The position numbers and the translations under genes were made by a program. This document shows, piece by piece, positions 41,455-51,600 of a stretch of 64,000 nt of DNA. This DNA is from CAJXZP01 sp963974475 (lineage in GTDB: Bacteria; Bacteroidota; Bacteroidia; Flavobacteriales_G; Salibacteraceae): NCBI GenBank assembly GCA_963974475.1, contig CAXBCR010000004.1, positions 134,676 to 198,675 of the forward strand, written 5' to 3'. The notes under the pieces are model-generated. The model worked only from the letters and a program-made list of their open reading frames with translations. It did not search any database and had not been told where the DNA came from. Each line of letters starts with the position of its first letter. Positions within the stretch are counted from its first letter, which is position 1.

Positions 41455-43263
41455 TTAAGACTCTTTTTTCTGAAAATAGAGCCACACAATTTTGGCTTTA
41501 GCCTCTCCAATAACCAAGGAAAGTTCATCTAAAGTAGCTTCTTTAATTCGTTTTACAGATCCTATTTTAGTAAGTAATTCTTGCGAGTTTTTAGGGCCAA
41601 TTCCTTTAATGCTATGCAGCTCGCTTTTTACGATGCTTTTTCCTCTTTGTTGGCGATGATGCGTAATTCCAAAACGGTGCGCTTCATTTCTTAAAAATTG
41701 AATGATTCGCAAACTTTCCGACCGTTTATCTAGGTAAATAGGAATAGAATCTCCCGGAAAATAGATTTCTTCCAATCTTTTAGCAATACCTACAACGGCA
41801 AGTTTCCCCATTAATCCAAGTCGCTCTAGGCTGTTAATGGCCGAGTGCAATTGCCCCTTGCCTCCATCAATAACGATGAGTTGCGGTAAGGGTTCTCCCT
41901 CCTTGATTAACCGACTATATCTGCGATATACCACCTCTTCCATAGAAGCAAAGTCGTCCGGTCCTACTACGGTTTTGATATTGAAATGGCGGTAATCTTT
42001 TTTAGAAGGCTTTCCATTTTTAAAAACCACACAAGCGGCTACCGGAAATTCTCCTTGTATATTAGAATTGTCAAAACATTCAATATGGGTAGGTAATTCC
42101 TTTAATCTCAAATCTTTTTGGACCTGTTTCATGACCCTGTTTTGGTGATTTTCTGGATCCACTTTTTCCATGGCTTTGTAGCGGTCCATCATGAAATATT
42201 TCGCGTTTCTTAGCGACATATCAATCAGTTTTTTCTTGTCGCCAATTTTAGGGACACTGATTTTTAGGCCTTCTATCTGAACCGATATGGGTTGAGATAA
42301 ATATAATTCTTTCGATTGACTTTCAAATTTTTGACGAATTTCGGCAATACCCATGGTTAGTAATTCCTCATCCGATTCTTCTAGTTTTTTACGAATTTCT
42401 AAGGTATGTAATTGTACTACCGCACCGCTATTTATTTTCAAAAAATTCACATATCCTGCGTAGCTATCCGATACAATACTAAATACATCTACATCGTGAA
42501 TTTTGTAATTCACAACGGTAGATTTTGCTTGATAATTCTCTAATAATCCGATCCGTTCTTTAAGTTCATGCGCTTTTTCAAATTCCAAATTTTCGGCAAA
42601 TCCCACCATGGTGGTTTTCAAATCGCGGGTTAAATCACCCAAATTACCCTTTAAAATATGCCGGATTTCTGAAATGCTTTTGTCGTATTCGTATTCCGAT
42701 TGTTTGCCTTCGCATCCACCCAAACAATTGCCAATATGGTACTCCAAACACAAACGATATTTTTTATTCGCAATATTGGTTTGTGACAAATTATAAGCGC
42801 AAGTCCTTAGTTTGTATAGTTTTGAGATGATACCTAATACCGTATGCATCATTCGAACGGAGGCGTAGGGGCCATAATATTCCGACCCATCTTTAATGAT
42901 GTTTCGGGTAGAAAACACACGTGGAAAAGGTTCTTTTTTAATGCAGATCCAAGGGTAGGTTTTGTCATCTCTAAGTGCCACATTATAATGGGGCTGATGC
43001 TTTTTAATTAGCGAGTTTTCAAGTAGTAAAGCCTCATATTCGGTTTCCACTACGATGTATTCAATATGGTCAATTTTCCGAACTAGAAGTTTGGTCTTAT
43101 GATTTTCGTATTTAATTTTATTGAAATAGGATGAAACTCGGTTCTTTAAAAACTTGGCTTTACCTACATACAGAATTTTTCTATCCTTGTCGTAAAACCT
43201 GTAAACACCTGGCTTTTTAGGCAGATTTTTAACTATTTCTTTTATGTGAGGAGGTGTTACCAT
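41455..43263 (-). CDS. uvrC: UvrC, excinuclease ABC subunit C
   Basis: Makes the two incisions of nucleotide excision repair. The 602 residues run in the standard order: GIY-YIG nuclease (KPGVYRFYDKDRKILYVGKA), a Cys-rich linker (CLEYHIGNCLGGCEG), a UVR motif near residue 210, the RNase H-like 3' nuclease (HIECFDNSNIQGEFPVA; LIVIDGGKGQLHSA) and the C-terminal helix-hairpin-helix (LHSIKGIGPKNSQELL). It is a single gene with no clear promoter box read by eye. Confidence 0.96.
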   Translation of the reverse strand: MVTPPHIKEIVKNLPKKPGVYRFYDKDRKILYVGKAKFLKNRVSSYFNKIKYENHKTKLLVRKIDHIEYIVVETEYEALLLENSLIKKHQPHYNVALRDDKTYPWICIKKEPFPRVFSTRNIIKDGSEYYGPYASVRMMHTVLGIISKLYKLRTCAYNLSQTNIANKKYRLCLEYHIGNCLGGCEGKQSEYEYDKSISEIRHILKGNLGDLTRDLKTTMVGFAENLEFEKAHELKERIGLLENYQAKSTVVNYKIHDVDVFSIVSDSYAGYVNFLKINSGAVVQLHTLEIRKKLEESDEELLTMGIAEIRQKFESQSKELYLSQPISVQIEGLKISVPKIGDKKKLIDMSLRNAKYFMMDRYKAMEKVDPENHQNRVMKQVQKDLRLKELPTHIECFDNSNIQGEFPVAACVVFKNGKPSKKDYRHFNIKTVVGPDDFASMEEVVYRRYSRLIKEGEPLPQLIVIDGGKGQLHSAINSLERLGLMGKLAVVGIAKRLEEIYFPGDSIPIYLDKRSESLRIIQFLRNEAHRFGITHHRQQRGKSIVKSELHSIKGIGPKNSQELLTKIGSVKRIKEATLDELSLVIGEAKAKIVWLYFQKKES

Positions 43264-43314
43264 TGATGCGTTACAATAATATGGAATTTAGCAGGTACGG
43301 ATGGAAAATAGGGC

Positions 43315-43351
43315 AAAAAAAAACCGTTCTTTTACATCGTAACAGAACGGG
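43315..43351 (-). terminator. Terminator of the OmpA-family gene
   Basis: On the minus strand CCGTTCT pairs with AGAACGG around a 13-base loop, followed by nine T. It lies about 65 bp after the stop at 43414. A second small perfect hairpin (TTTCACT/AGTGAAA, 43377-43394) lies between them. Confidence 0.82.
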
Positions 43352-43413
43352 ATTTTTTATTTAATCGAGCGTTTACTTTCACTAAAAAGTGAAACATCGT
43401 AATTTTTGGTCAA

Positions 43414-44457
43414 CTATTCACCTTTATTTTCAGATTTCGCATCACTTCCGTTATCCAAAATTTCAAATAATTTATCCAAATTTGGAGTTAAGATAACCTC
43501 AATTCTACGATTTTTAGCTTTATTTTCTTTGGAGTTGTTTTCCGCTATTGGACTAAATTCACCACGACCAGCAGCAGTTAAAATAGCCGGGTCTAAGTCA
43601 CTATTAGCAAGCATGATTCTTACTACTGATATCGCTCTTTTTGAGGATAATTCCCAGTTGTCTTTAATAGCGCCTTTGCCACTCATTTTGTCACTATCCG
43701 TATGGCCTTCAACCAAAACGGTAAGGTCTTCTTGCCCTTCTAAGGCTTTGGCTAATTGCACAACTGCGGTCTTTCCTTCTGGGCCTACAGCGGTACTTCC
43801 ACTACCAAAAAGAAGTTGAGCTTCCATAGAAACATAAACTCTTCCGTTTTTTTGTTCTACGGTTATTCCTTTATCTTCAAAACCCACCAAAGCTTCCTTC
43901 ATTTGATTTTTAAGTTGGTTTACTGCGGCATCTTTTTGTGCCAATAAATCTTCCAATTCGTTAACTCTTGCCTCTCTAGTTTTAAGATTTGTGTTTAACA
44001 CGCGTAATTCACCTTGTTGTTGTTTTAAGTCATAGGCTAAAATTTTCAAGCTATCTTCTTTCGATTGCAAATCCTCCTGCGCTTTTAGAAGTTGAGTCAT
44101 TAATTCGGTATTTTCTTTACGAGAGCCAGAAATGAGCACATCCTGTTTCGCTAAAATAGCCACATTCAAATCTTGTAATTTCTTATGTTGGTATTGCAAT
44201 TGTCGGTATTGCTCTCCCAAGCGAGCGGTGTCTTTTGCCAATTGTTCCATCTTGGCAGTAGTTCTTTTTAAATTGGCTGAATTTTCTGTGTTGGCTTTGT
44301 CTAATCGAGCGTTTTCGCCTGCTAAATACGAGCGATTTTCTTCACATTTTTCATAGTTGTCTGTAATCTCACTAACTTTTTTGGCTGGAACACAAGCCGT
44401 AAATGAAGCGGCTACCAAAGCTACCATTACTCCGTTCAAAATATTTTTTAATTTCAT
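43414..44457 (-). CDS. OmpA-family lipoprotein with coiled coil
   Basis: A 347-residue lipoprotein (MKLKNILNGVMVALVAASFTAC) that links the outer membrane to peptidoglycan. After the Cys comes a long heptad-rich coiled coil (about residues 40-190, for example LGEQYRQLQYQHKKLQDLNV). The C-terminal OmpA domain contains VLVEGHTDSDKM and the diaminopimelate-contact region NWELSSKRAISVVRIML ... AKNRRIEVIL. The start at MKLKN is chosen because it gives a proper lipoprotein signal; ten more residues precede it in frame. It has its own terminator. Confidence 0.9.
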   Translation of the reverse strand: MKLKNILNGVMVALVAASFTACVPAKKVSEITDNYEKCEENRSYLAGENARLDKANTENSANLKRTTAKMEQLAKDTARLGEQYRQLQYQHKKLQDLNVAILAKQDVLISGSRKENTELMTQLLKAQEDLQSKEDSLKILAYDLKQQQGELRVLNTNLKTREARVNELEDLLAQKDAAVNQLKNQMKEALVGFEDKGITVEQKNGRVYVSMEAQLLFGSGSTAVGPEGKTAVVQLAKALEGQEDLTVLVEGHTDSDKMSGKGAIKDNWELSSKRAISVVRIMLANSDLDPAILTAAGRGEFSPIAENNSKENKAKNRRIEVILTPNLDKLFEILDNGSDAKSENKGE

Positions 44458-44849
44458 CTGTTGTGTGTGTTTTTTTTGATTTGCCATTTCGTACGTAAAG
44501 CATTACAAATAAGAATTTTACGAGAGGAATGATTGTGCTATTTCAAAAATGTTTCTATACCGTGTTTATCAACTTACAAAGTTCAGAATGATTCGGAGTA
44601 CTGCCGATACCTTTCCTAATAGTTTTGAACAAATAACGCGTTGATAAATGGATTGTTTTCTATGAATTGAATTTATTTAAGAATAGTTAACCAAAATGGA
44701 GAAAGCGGAATTAGGATGGGTCAACTATTTGAATCTATCCATTCCAAAGAAAAGTGATTAAAAACTAACATTTGCCCAATACCTACACCCACTAAAATCA
44801 CTCTTTTTGCATTGATGTTAGTGTAAATTTGCAGATTAAATATATCACC
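44458..44849. other. 392-bp intergenic region between divergent genes
   Basis: Divides the minus-strand OmpA-family gene from the plus-strand CoA-transferase. The only element I can support is the -7 box at 44824-44831. A 9-bp inverted pair (TTTATCAAC at 44565 and GTTGATAAA at 44640) is separated by 66 bases and is probably chance. No gene or RNA is seen. Confidence 0.5.
44824..44831 (+). promoter_or_regulatory. -7 box for the CoA-transferase gene
   Basis: TAAATTTG matches TAnnTTTG and lies 18 bp before the ATG at 44850. Confidence 0.6.
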
Positions 44850-46139
44850 ATGTACACCGCTGTATCGCCTGAGCAGGCATTAAAAATAGTAAAGTCAAAC
44901 GACCGAATTTATATTCATACTGGAGCCGCAGCTCCCCAAGAGTTAATTAATGCGCTGACTGCCCGAGCTGATGAGCTTAGAGGAGTAGAAATTATGCATC
45001 TGCATATTGAAGGAAGTGCGCCTTATGCCGATAAAAAATATCGAGATAGCTTTTATGTGAATTCCCTATTTGTAGGGCCAAATCTTCGAAAAGCCACACA
45101 AACGCAAGGAAACGCATCCTATGTACCGGTGTTTTTAAGTGAGGTGCCCATGATGTTTCGTAGAAATGTGCTAAAAATCGATGTGGCTTTAATTTCGGTG
45201 TCGCCTCCCGATCGTCATGGATTTTGCTCGTTGGGTGTTTCGGTAGAAGCCACTAAAGCAGCCATGGATTCTGCTAAATACGTGATTGCCCAGGTAAATA
45301 AACAAATGCCCAGAACACATGGCGAAGGGGTGATTCATATTTCTAAGTTAGACAGTTTTGTAGAGGTAGATACGCCATTGCCATCGCATGGAAGACCGAT
45401 ACCTACCGAAGCCGAAATTCAAATTGGTAAGTATATAGCCGAAATGATTGAAGATGGTTCCACGCTTCAAATGGGTATTGGAGCCATTCCGGATGCGGCA
45501 TTGAGTCAATTAATTCATCATCGGGATTTAGGGGTACATTCAGAAATGATTTCGGATGGAGTAGTAGACCTTATTCAAAGAGGGGTGATAAATGGAAAAT
45601 GTAAGAAATCGCACCCCGGAAAGGTAACTTGTGGGTTTGCTTTAGGCTCCCAAAAATTGTACGATTTTATTGATGATAATCCGATGTTCTATATGGCAGA
45701 TGCCGAATGGGTAAATGATGTAGCAAATATTCGTCAAAACCCAAAAGTAGTAGCAATTAATAGTGCCATTGAGGTAGATATTACCGGTCAGGTATGTGCC
45801 GATAGTATTGGTACAAAAATGTATTCTGGCGTTGGTGGACAAATGGATTATATTAGAGGAGCGGCCTTGTCGGAAGGGGGAAAACCAATAATTGCCTTAC
45901 CATCGCAAACGCATAAAGGAATAAGTAGAATTGTAGCTACTCTACATGAAGGTGCAGGTGTGGTAACCACCAGAGCACATGTGCATTATGTAGTTACCGA
46001 ATGGGGTGTAGCCAATCTATACGGAAAAAATATTTATCAGAGAATCAAAGCATTAATAAATATAGCACACCCAAATCATCGCGAAGAATTATGGGAGACA
46101 GCCGAGAAATTGTATAAGATTAAAGAAAGCGTTTTTTAG
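44850..46139 (+). CDS. Acetyl-CoA hydrolase/4-hydroxybutyrate CoA-transferase family protein
   Basis: A 429-residue CoA-transferase of family I (Cat1/AbfT type), which moves CoA between acyl groups, usually with acetate. The catalytic Glu lies in the conserved AINSAIEVDITGQVCAD. Other family blocks are TLQMGIGAIPDAALSQL and HEGAGVVTTRAHVHYVVTEWG, near the C-terminus. The ATG at 44850 fits the promoter spacing. It is monocistronic, so the acyl substrate cannot be told from neighbours; acetate or butyrate metabolism is likely. Confidence 0.9.
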   Translation: MYTAVSPEQALKIVKSNDRIYIHTGAAAPQELINALTARADELRGVEIMHLHIEGSAPYADKKYRDSFYVNSLFVGPNLRKATQTQGNASYVPVFLSEVPMMFRRNVLKIDVALISVSPPDRHGFCSLGVSVEATKAAMDSAKYVIAQVNKQMPRTHGEGVIHISKLDSFVEVDTPLPSHGRPIPTEAEIQIGKYIAEMIEDGSTLQMGIGAIPDAALSQLIHHRDLGVHSEMISDGVVDLIQRGVINGKCKKSHPGKVTCGFALGSQKLYDFIDDNPMFYMADAEWVNDVANIRQNPKVVAINSAIEVDITGQVCADSIGTKMYSGVGGQMDYIRGAALSEGGKPIIALPSQTHKGISRIVATLHEGAGVVTTRAHVHYVVTEWGVANLYGKNIYQRIKALINIAHPNHREELWETAEKLYKIKESVF

Positions 46140-46378
46140 GAAAACAATTAAATAATAGTTGAAATTGGGTTGGCGATTGGATCTTCAGGACCAACACCCT
46201 TAGCGAGCTTAGCGCTTCTTAGCGGTTTTTGCGTGAAACAGCAGCGCAAAGTCAAGCACAGAAAAGAAGAGTAAGCAACAGCCATCACCAAAAGTCTTCA
46301 TCAAAAAGCCAGCGATAAAAGCCCTCGTCACCCTCCAATTTCTATTTGAAAAAAAGCGCGAAATTGCCTGAGCCGTAC

Positions 46379-46386
46379 TATATTTG
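46379..46386 (+). promoter_or_regulatory. -7 box for metG
   Basis: TATATTTG matches TAnnTTTG, 24 bp before the metG ATG. The rest of the 271-bp gap upstream shows no gene or hairpin I can support. Confidence 0.6.
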
Positions 46387-46410
46387 CGCTCTTAAATCAA
46401 ACAAAATAGA

Positions 46411-48495
46411 ATGACCACAAATCCAAAAAGACATCTCGTAACATCGGCCTTGCCTTACGCAAATGGCCCGCTTCATATTGGTCATATTGCTGGGGCCTAT
46501 TTACCAGCTGATATTTATGTGAAGTTTTTGCGCATGAATAAAGAGGATGTGGTTTTTGTTTGCGGTTCGGATGAGCATGGGGCAGCCATTACTTTACGAG
46601 CTAAAAAGGAGGGGATTACTCCTCAAGAAATTGTGGATAAGTACCACGAAATTAATAAGCAAGCGTTTCAGGATTTTGGAATTGACTTTGATATTTACCA
46701 TCGTACTTCCTCCGCGTTACATCATGAAACAGCGTCCGAATTCTTCTTGAAATTAGCCGAAAATGACGTGTTTGAAATTGAAGAATCGGAACAGTTTTAT
46801 GACGAGGAATATAATCAGTTTTTAGCCGATAGATATGTTACCGGAACATGTCCTAAATGTAGTAATGAAAATGCCTACGGTGATCAATGTGAAAAATGTG
46901 GGTCAGCGTTAAGTCCAACCGAGTTAATTGACCCAAAATCTACCTTGTCAGGGAAATCTCCTGAAATGAGAAAAACCAAGCATTGGTATTTGCCGATGAA
47001 TCGGGATGAAAAATGGCTAAAAGAATGGATTAATGAGGGGAATTTAGAAGGTGTTCAACAACATTTACCCAAAGAATGGCGAAACCAAGTAATTGGTCAA
47101 TGCAATAGTTGGATTGATGGTGGATTGGGTGCGCGTGCCATGACACGTGACTTGGATTGGGGTGTTCCTGTGCCGTTAAAAGATGCAGAAGGAAAAGTAT
47201 TGTACGTGTGGTTGGATGCGCCAATTGGCTATATTTCAGCTACCAAACAATGGGCAAAAGACCATGGAAAAAACTGGGAAGACTATTGGAAAAAAGATGA
47301 AAACACACATTTAACGCATTTTATTGCGAAGGACAATATTGTGTTTCATGCCATTATTTTTCCGATTTTATTGAAAGCGCATGGTGAATATAATTTACCA
47401 TATAATGTGCCCGCCAATGAATTTTTGAATTTGGAAGGGGATAAAATTTCAACGTCCAGAGAATGGGCGGTTTGGCTACACGAATACATTGAAGAATTTC
47501 AAGGAAAAGAGGATGAATTACGATTCGTATTAACCTCCATAGCTCCTGAAAATAAGGATAGTGAATTCACCTGGAAAGACTACCAATCTCGAGTAAATAA
47601 TGAGTTGGTTGCAATTTTAGGAAACTTCATAAACAGATCTTTGGTACTTACCAATAAGTATTATGAAGGTGTAATGCCAGCCCTTGGTGAGTTGACAGAA
47701 TTGGACCAAAACGTTCAAAAAGAAATCGCTGAAATTCCTGGTAATATTAGCGAAAAAATAAAATCGCATAAGTACAGGGAAGCCTTGGCCGAAGCGATGA
47801 AAATGGCTCGATTAGGAAATAAGTATTTGGCAGATACCGAACCATGGAAATTGGCGAAAACAGATCCAAAAAGAGTGGAAACGATTTTGCATATTTCCAA
47901 CCAAATAGTAGCGAATTTGGCTATTGTATTGCAACCTTTTTTACCGAATACCTGTGATAAAATAAATCATTTTTTAGGGGAGCCTAAACGAGATTGGTCA
48001 TTTGCTGGAAACGTTGATTTATTGAAGACTGGGGCCCAATTTGAGAAGCCTGCGCTTTTGTTTTCTAAAATTGAAGACGAAATTATCGAAAAACAGGTGG
48101 AAAAACTGAACATTCGGAAGGCTGAAAAGGAAAAAGAAGCCCAGAAAAAGCCCGTTTTATCACAAAAAGAAAACATCAGTTTCGAAGATTTTCAAGGAAT
48201 GGATTTGAGAATTGGAAAAGTAGTGGAAGCTATAAAAGTAAAAAAAGCGGATAAGCTATTGCAACTTAAAGTAGATACCGGAATTGATGTTAGAACCATT
48301 GTTTCGGGTATTGCTCAGCAGTTTACACCCGAAGAAATAGTGAATAAACAAGTGGTGGTTCTAATGAATTTACCTCCTCGAAAAATACGAGGAGTCGTTT
48401 CTGAAGGCATGCTGTTAATGGCTGAAAACGAAAATGGTGAGTTGAGTTTACTACACGGTTCACCGTCCTCCAACCCAGGGAATTTAATCGGTTAG
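46411..48495 (+). CDS. metG: Methionyl-tRNA synthetase
   Basis: Charges tRNA-Met. The 694 residues show HIGH (GPLHIGHIAG), a zinc-binding knuckle (CPKCSNENAYGDQCEKCG) and the KMSKS loop in the Bacteroidota form KISTS (LEGDKISTSREWAVW). A C-terminal EMAP-II-like tRNA-binding domain follows (FQGMDLRIGKVVEAIKVKKA, from about residue 585). This is the dimer-forming long MetRS. It has its own promoter and precedes the adhesin gene by 150 bp. Confidence 0.96.
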   Translation: MTTNPKRHLVTSALPYANGPLHIGHIAGAYLPADIYVKFLRMNKEDVVFVCGSDEHGAAITLRAKKEGITPQEIVDKYHEINKQAFQDFGIDFDIYHRTSSALHHETASEFFLKLAENDVFEIEESEQFYDEEYNQFLADRYVTGTCPKCSNENAYGDQCEKCGSALSPTELIDPKSTLSGKSPEMRKTKHWYLPMNRDEKWLKEWINEGNLEGVQQHLPKEWRNQVIGQCNSWIDGGLGARAMTRDLDWGVPVPLKDAEGKVLYVWLDAPIGYISATKQWAKDHGKNWEDYWKKDENTHLTHFIAKDNIVFHAIIFPILLKAHGEYNLPYNVPANEFLNLEGDKISTSREWAVWLHEYIEEFQGKEDELRFVLTSIAPENKDSEFTWKDYQSRVNNELVAILGNFINRSLVLTNKYYEGVMPALGELTELDQNVQKEIAEIPGNISEKIKSHKYREALAEAMKMARLGNKYLADTEPWKLAKTDPKRVETILHISNQIVANLAIVLQPFLPNTCDKINHFLGEPKRDWSFAGNVDLLKTGAQFEKPALLFSKIEDEIIEKQVEKLNIRKAEKEKEAQKKPVLSQKENISFEDFQGMDLRIGKVVEAIKVKKADKLLQLKVDTGIDVRTIVSGIAQQFTPEEIVNKQVVVLMNLPPRKIRGVVSEGMLLMAENENGELSLLHGSPSSNPGNLIG

Positions 48496-48646
48496 AAAAA
48501 AATTTTTATTAACAATTTTTACGTGTATTTTAGTGCCTTTATATTTTGGCAACTAATAGGTGCGTTTGTGCGTCTATTATTTGTACAAATTGTGAATAAA
48601 CAAACTAAACGAACGAAGTATATTGCACCTATTCATATCGCATTCT

Positions 48647-51600
48647 ATGAGAAAAATAATACTCCTTTTATCCATCATTAGTCTTTCATGGCTACTTCCC
48701 TCCACCGCATCAGCAACCCATATTGCAGGGGGAGAAATTACGTATGCACATTTAGGAAATGATTCTTTCTTGGTTACCATGACTCTCTATCGGGATTGTA
48801 GTGGTGTGGGAATGTCGAGTTCCATGAATATCCGTATAAATAGTTCTTGTACCGGTACTCAAAACCTAAATTTACCATTGCAAAACTCGGGCGGATCGGA
48901 AGTTTCCCAAATTTGTCCAAGCCAAATAAATTTGAGTACGTGTAATGGAGGTTCATTACCCGGAATGCAGAAATATATTTATAGTGCTATTATTCAGTTA
49001 TCTACCCATTGTTCGGATTATACTTTTTCGTATCGCCAATGTTGTCGGAACACAGCCGTTAATATACCAGGAGGTACCAACTTCTATTATATCGATGCTA
49101 CCTTAAACTCTACGTTGTATCCAAACAACAGTTCTCCTGAATACACAGCGCCTCCCATTCCTTACGTATGTTTAAATCAGTCCGTGAATTATAACTACGG
49201 AGTGGTAGAAAATGATGGAGATAGTATCGTTTATGCACTGGTTGGTGCCAGAACAAATACAAATTCCTTTTTGGGGTATAATGCTGGTTATTCATCAGTT
49301 GCACCAATTCCAGGAATAACTATTAATCCAGCTACAGGGGAGTTGAATTTCACACCTGTTCTTACGGGAAATTTCATTATTGTAACTCAAGTAACGGAAT
49401 ACAATGGAGCGGGACAAGTAATTTCAACGGTAGAAAGAGATATTCAATTTGTGGTATTAAATTGTACCAATACCATTCCTTCCAACCCTGCTGATGTGTC
49501 CAACTTAGTCAATACGGTGGGTACTGCCTCTAAAACCGGAACACTTCAAATTACCGCAAATGTGGGCGACCAATTTTGTTACGATGTGTCGTTTTCAGAT
49601 TCAAATCCATTAGATACTTTAACCGTTGTAACAAATGCAGCTTCTGCTTTGCCTGGTGCTACAGTAACCATGACTGGAACAAATCCAGTGGTAGCTACCG
49701 TTTGTTGGACAGTTCCTGCAGGAATGAATACAAATAACACTGTTACTTATCAAGCCAGTGATAGTGCCTGCCCAGTATCGGGTGTGAATTCTTTGGCGGT
49801 TCAAATTATTATTCCGCAACCAAATAGTTTAACAGGTGCTTTAACTACTACCAATATATCTTGTAACGGGGTGTGTGACGCAACCGCTGATGTGATAGCT
49901 TCTGGTGGTGTGGGGCCGTATGCTTACACTTGGGCTCCAACTGGCTCTTGGTGTTGTCAAGGGTTGCCAAGTATTACGGGTTTATGTGCTGGATTTTATG
50001 GCTTACGAGTAACAGATTTAGGTGATCCCGATCCGTCTACAAATACATGGGATACGTTATTCATTATTCAAGATGCATTTCCAATTTCAGTCTCCATTAC
50101 CAATATTGATGATGATGATTGTTCTACTACCTGTGTGGGTGGAGTTTCTACCTCTGTTTTTGGAGGTGCCTCACCACTAACTTATTTATGGAGTAATGGT
50201 GCAACAACAAAAGATATAGCCAATGTTTGTGCAGGTTCATATACCCTAACTGTTACCGATGCAAATAGTTGTACAGGAATTATTAATGCAGTGGTTCAAG
50301 CACCAACACCTCCTACAATTGTAGTAGACAGCACTGATTCTGTAACTTGTTTTGGAGGTTCTGATGGGGCGATTTATGTGAGTGCTAACCCAGCCTGTGG
50401 AGTAAGTACAGATGCGTGTGCTTCTCCCGTTTCTGTAGAATTGGGAACAGGCACAGGTACAAATTTATTTACCACATATCCTGCTCCGTACGGGAACAGT
50501 AATAACGGTGCTCGTCATCAAATACTTTTTACGGAAGCAGAACTTACGGCTGCTGGTGTGTTGCCAGGAACGATAAGTTCATTGGCTTTTTATGTGGAGT
50601 CTATTGGAACCACGCTTAATTATGCTAATTACACCCTTCGAATGGGATGTACTAGCGCCACAGATTTAACTACAGCTTGGCAAACAGGATTGACTGAAGT
50701 GTTTACGCCTAAAACACACTCCGTATCTACGGGTTGGAATACCCATGTTTTTGATGTGAAATATTCATGGGATGGTATTTCAAATATTGTGGTTGAAGTT
50801 TGTTTCAACAACCCAACTGCCACAGGTAGTGGTAATGCAACTACCAGATTTACACCCACTACAAATCAATCGGTAAGATATTATCACGATAATACAAGTA
50901 CGGTTTGTTCAAGTACTAGTATGACAGGTACTTCATCTAATCGTCCAAATGTTCGTTTTGGTAATTGTGCTAGTACTTTTACTTATGCATGGGCTCCTGC
51001 TCCTGCGGCTGGTCAGGTTACTGCAACGGTAACTAACTTAAGTGCGCAAACATACACAGTTACCGTTACTTCGGTAGGAGATGGATGTACCGCTACAACC
51101 ACTGCAACTGTAAATCAACCGGATTTAATTGTGCCTACAATTACCTTGACTAATGCAATTTCTTGTCCAGGTGTTTGTGATGCGAGTATTTCTATTGCTT
51201 CGGTAGGAGGTCAAGCACCTTACACCTATACTTGGGATAATGCCTTGCCGGCAACTTCTACGCATAGCAACTTATGTGCAGGAACGTATAATGTAACGGT
51301 TACCGATGCAAAATCATGTACTGTTACGAGTCAAATTATTATTTCTGATCCACCTGCAATTACATCTTCAGCTACTATTAATTCACCTATTTCTTGTAAT
51401 GGAGTTTGTGATGGTAGCGTAACTATTAATGGTGCCGGTGGTACTGCTCCATTAACCTATGCATGGCCAGGAGGTTTAACAGGTGCTACCCAAACAGGAC
51501 TTTGTTCTGGTGTTTATGATGTTACCATTACCGATGCTAGGTCTTGTTCTATTGTTCAAAATGTAATTTTAATAGAGCCGGCTGTATTGACGGTTTCATT

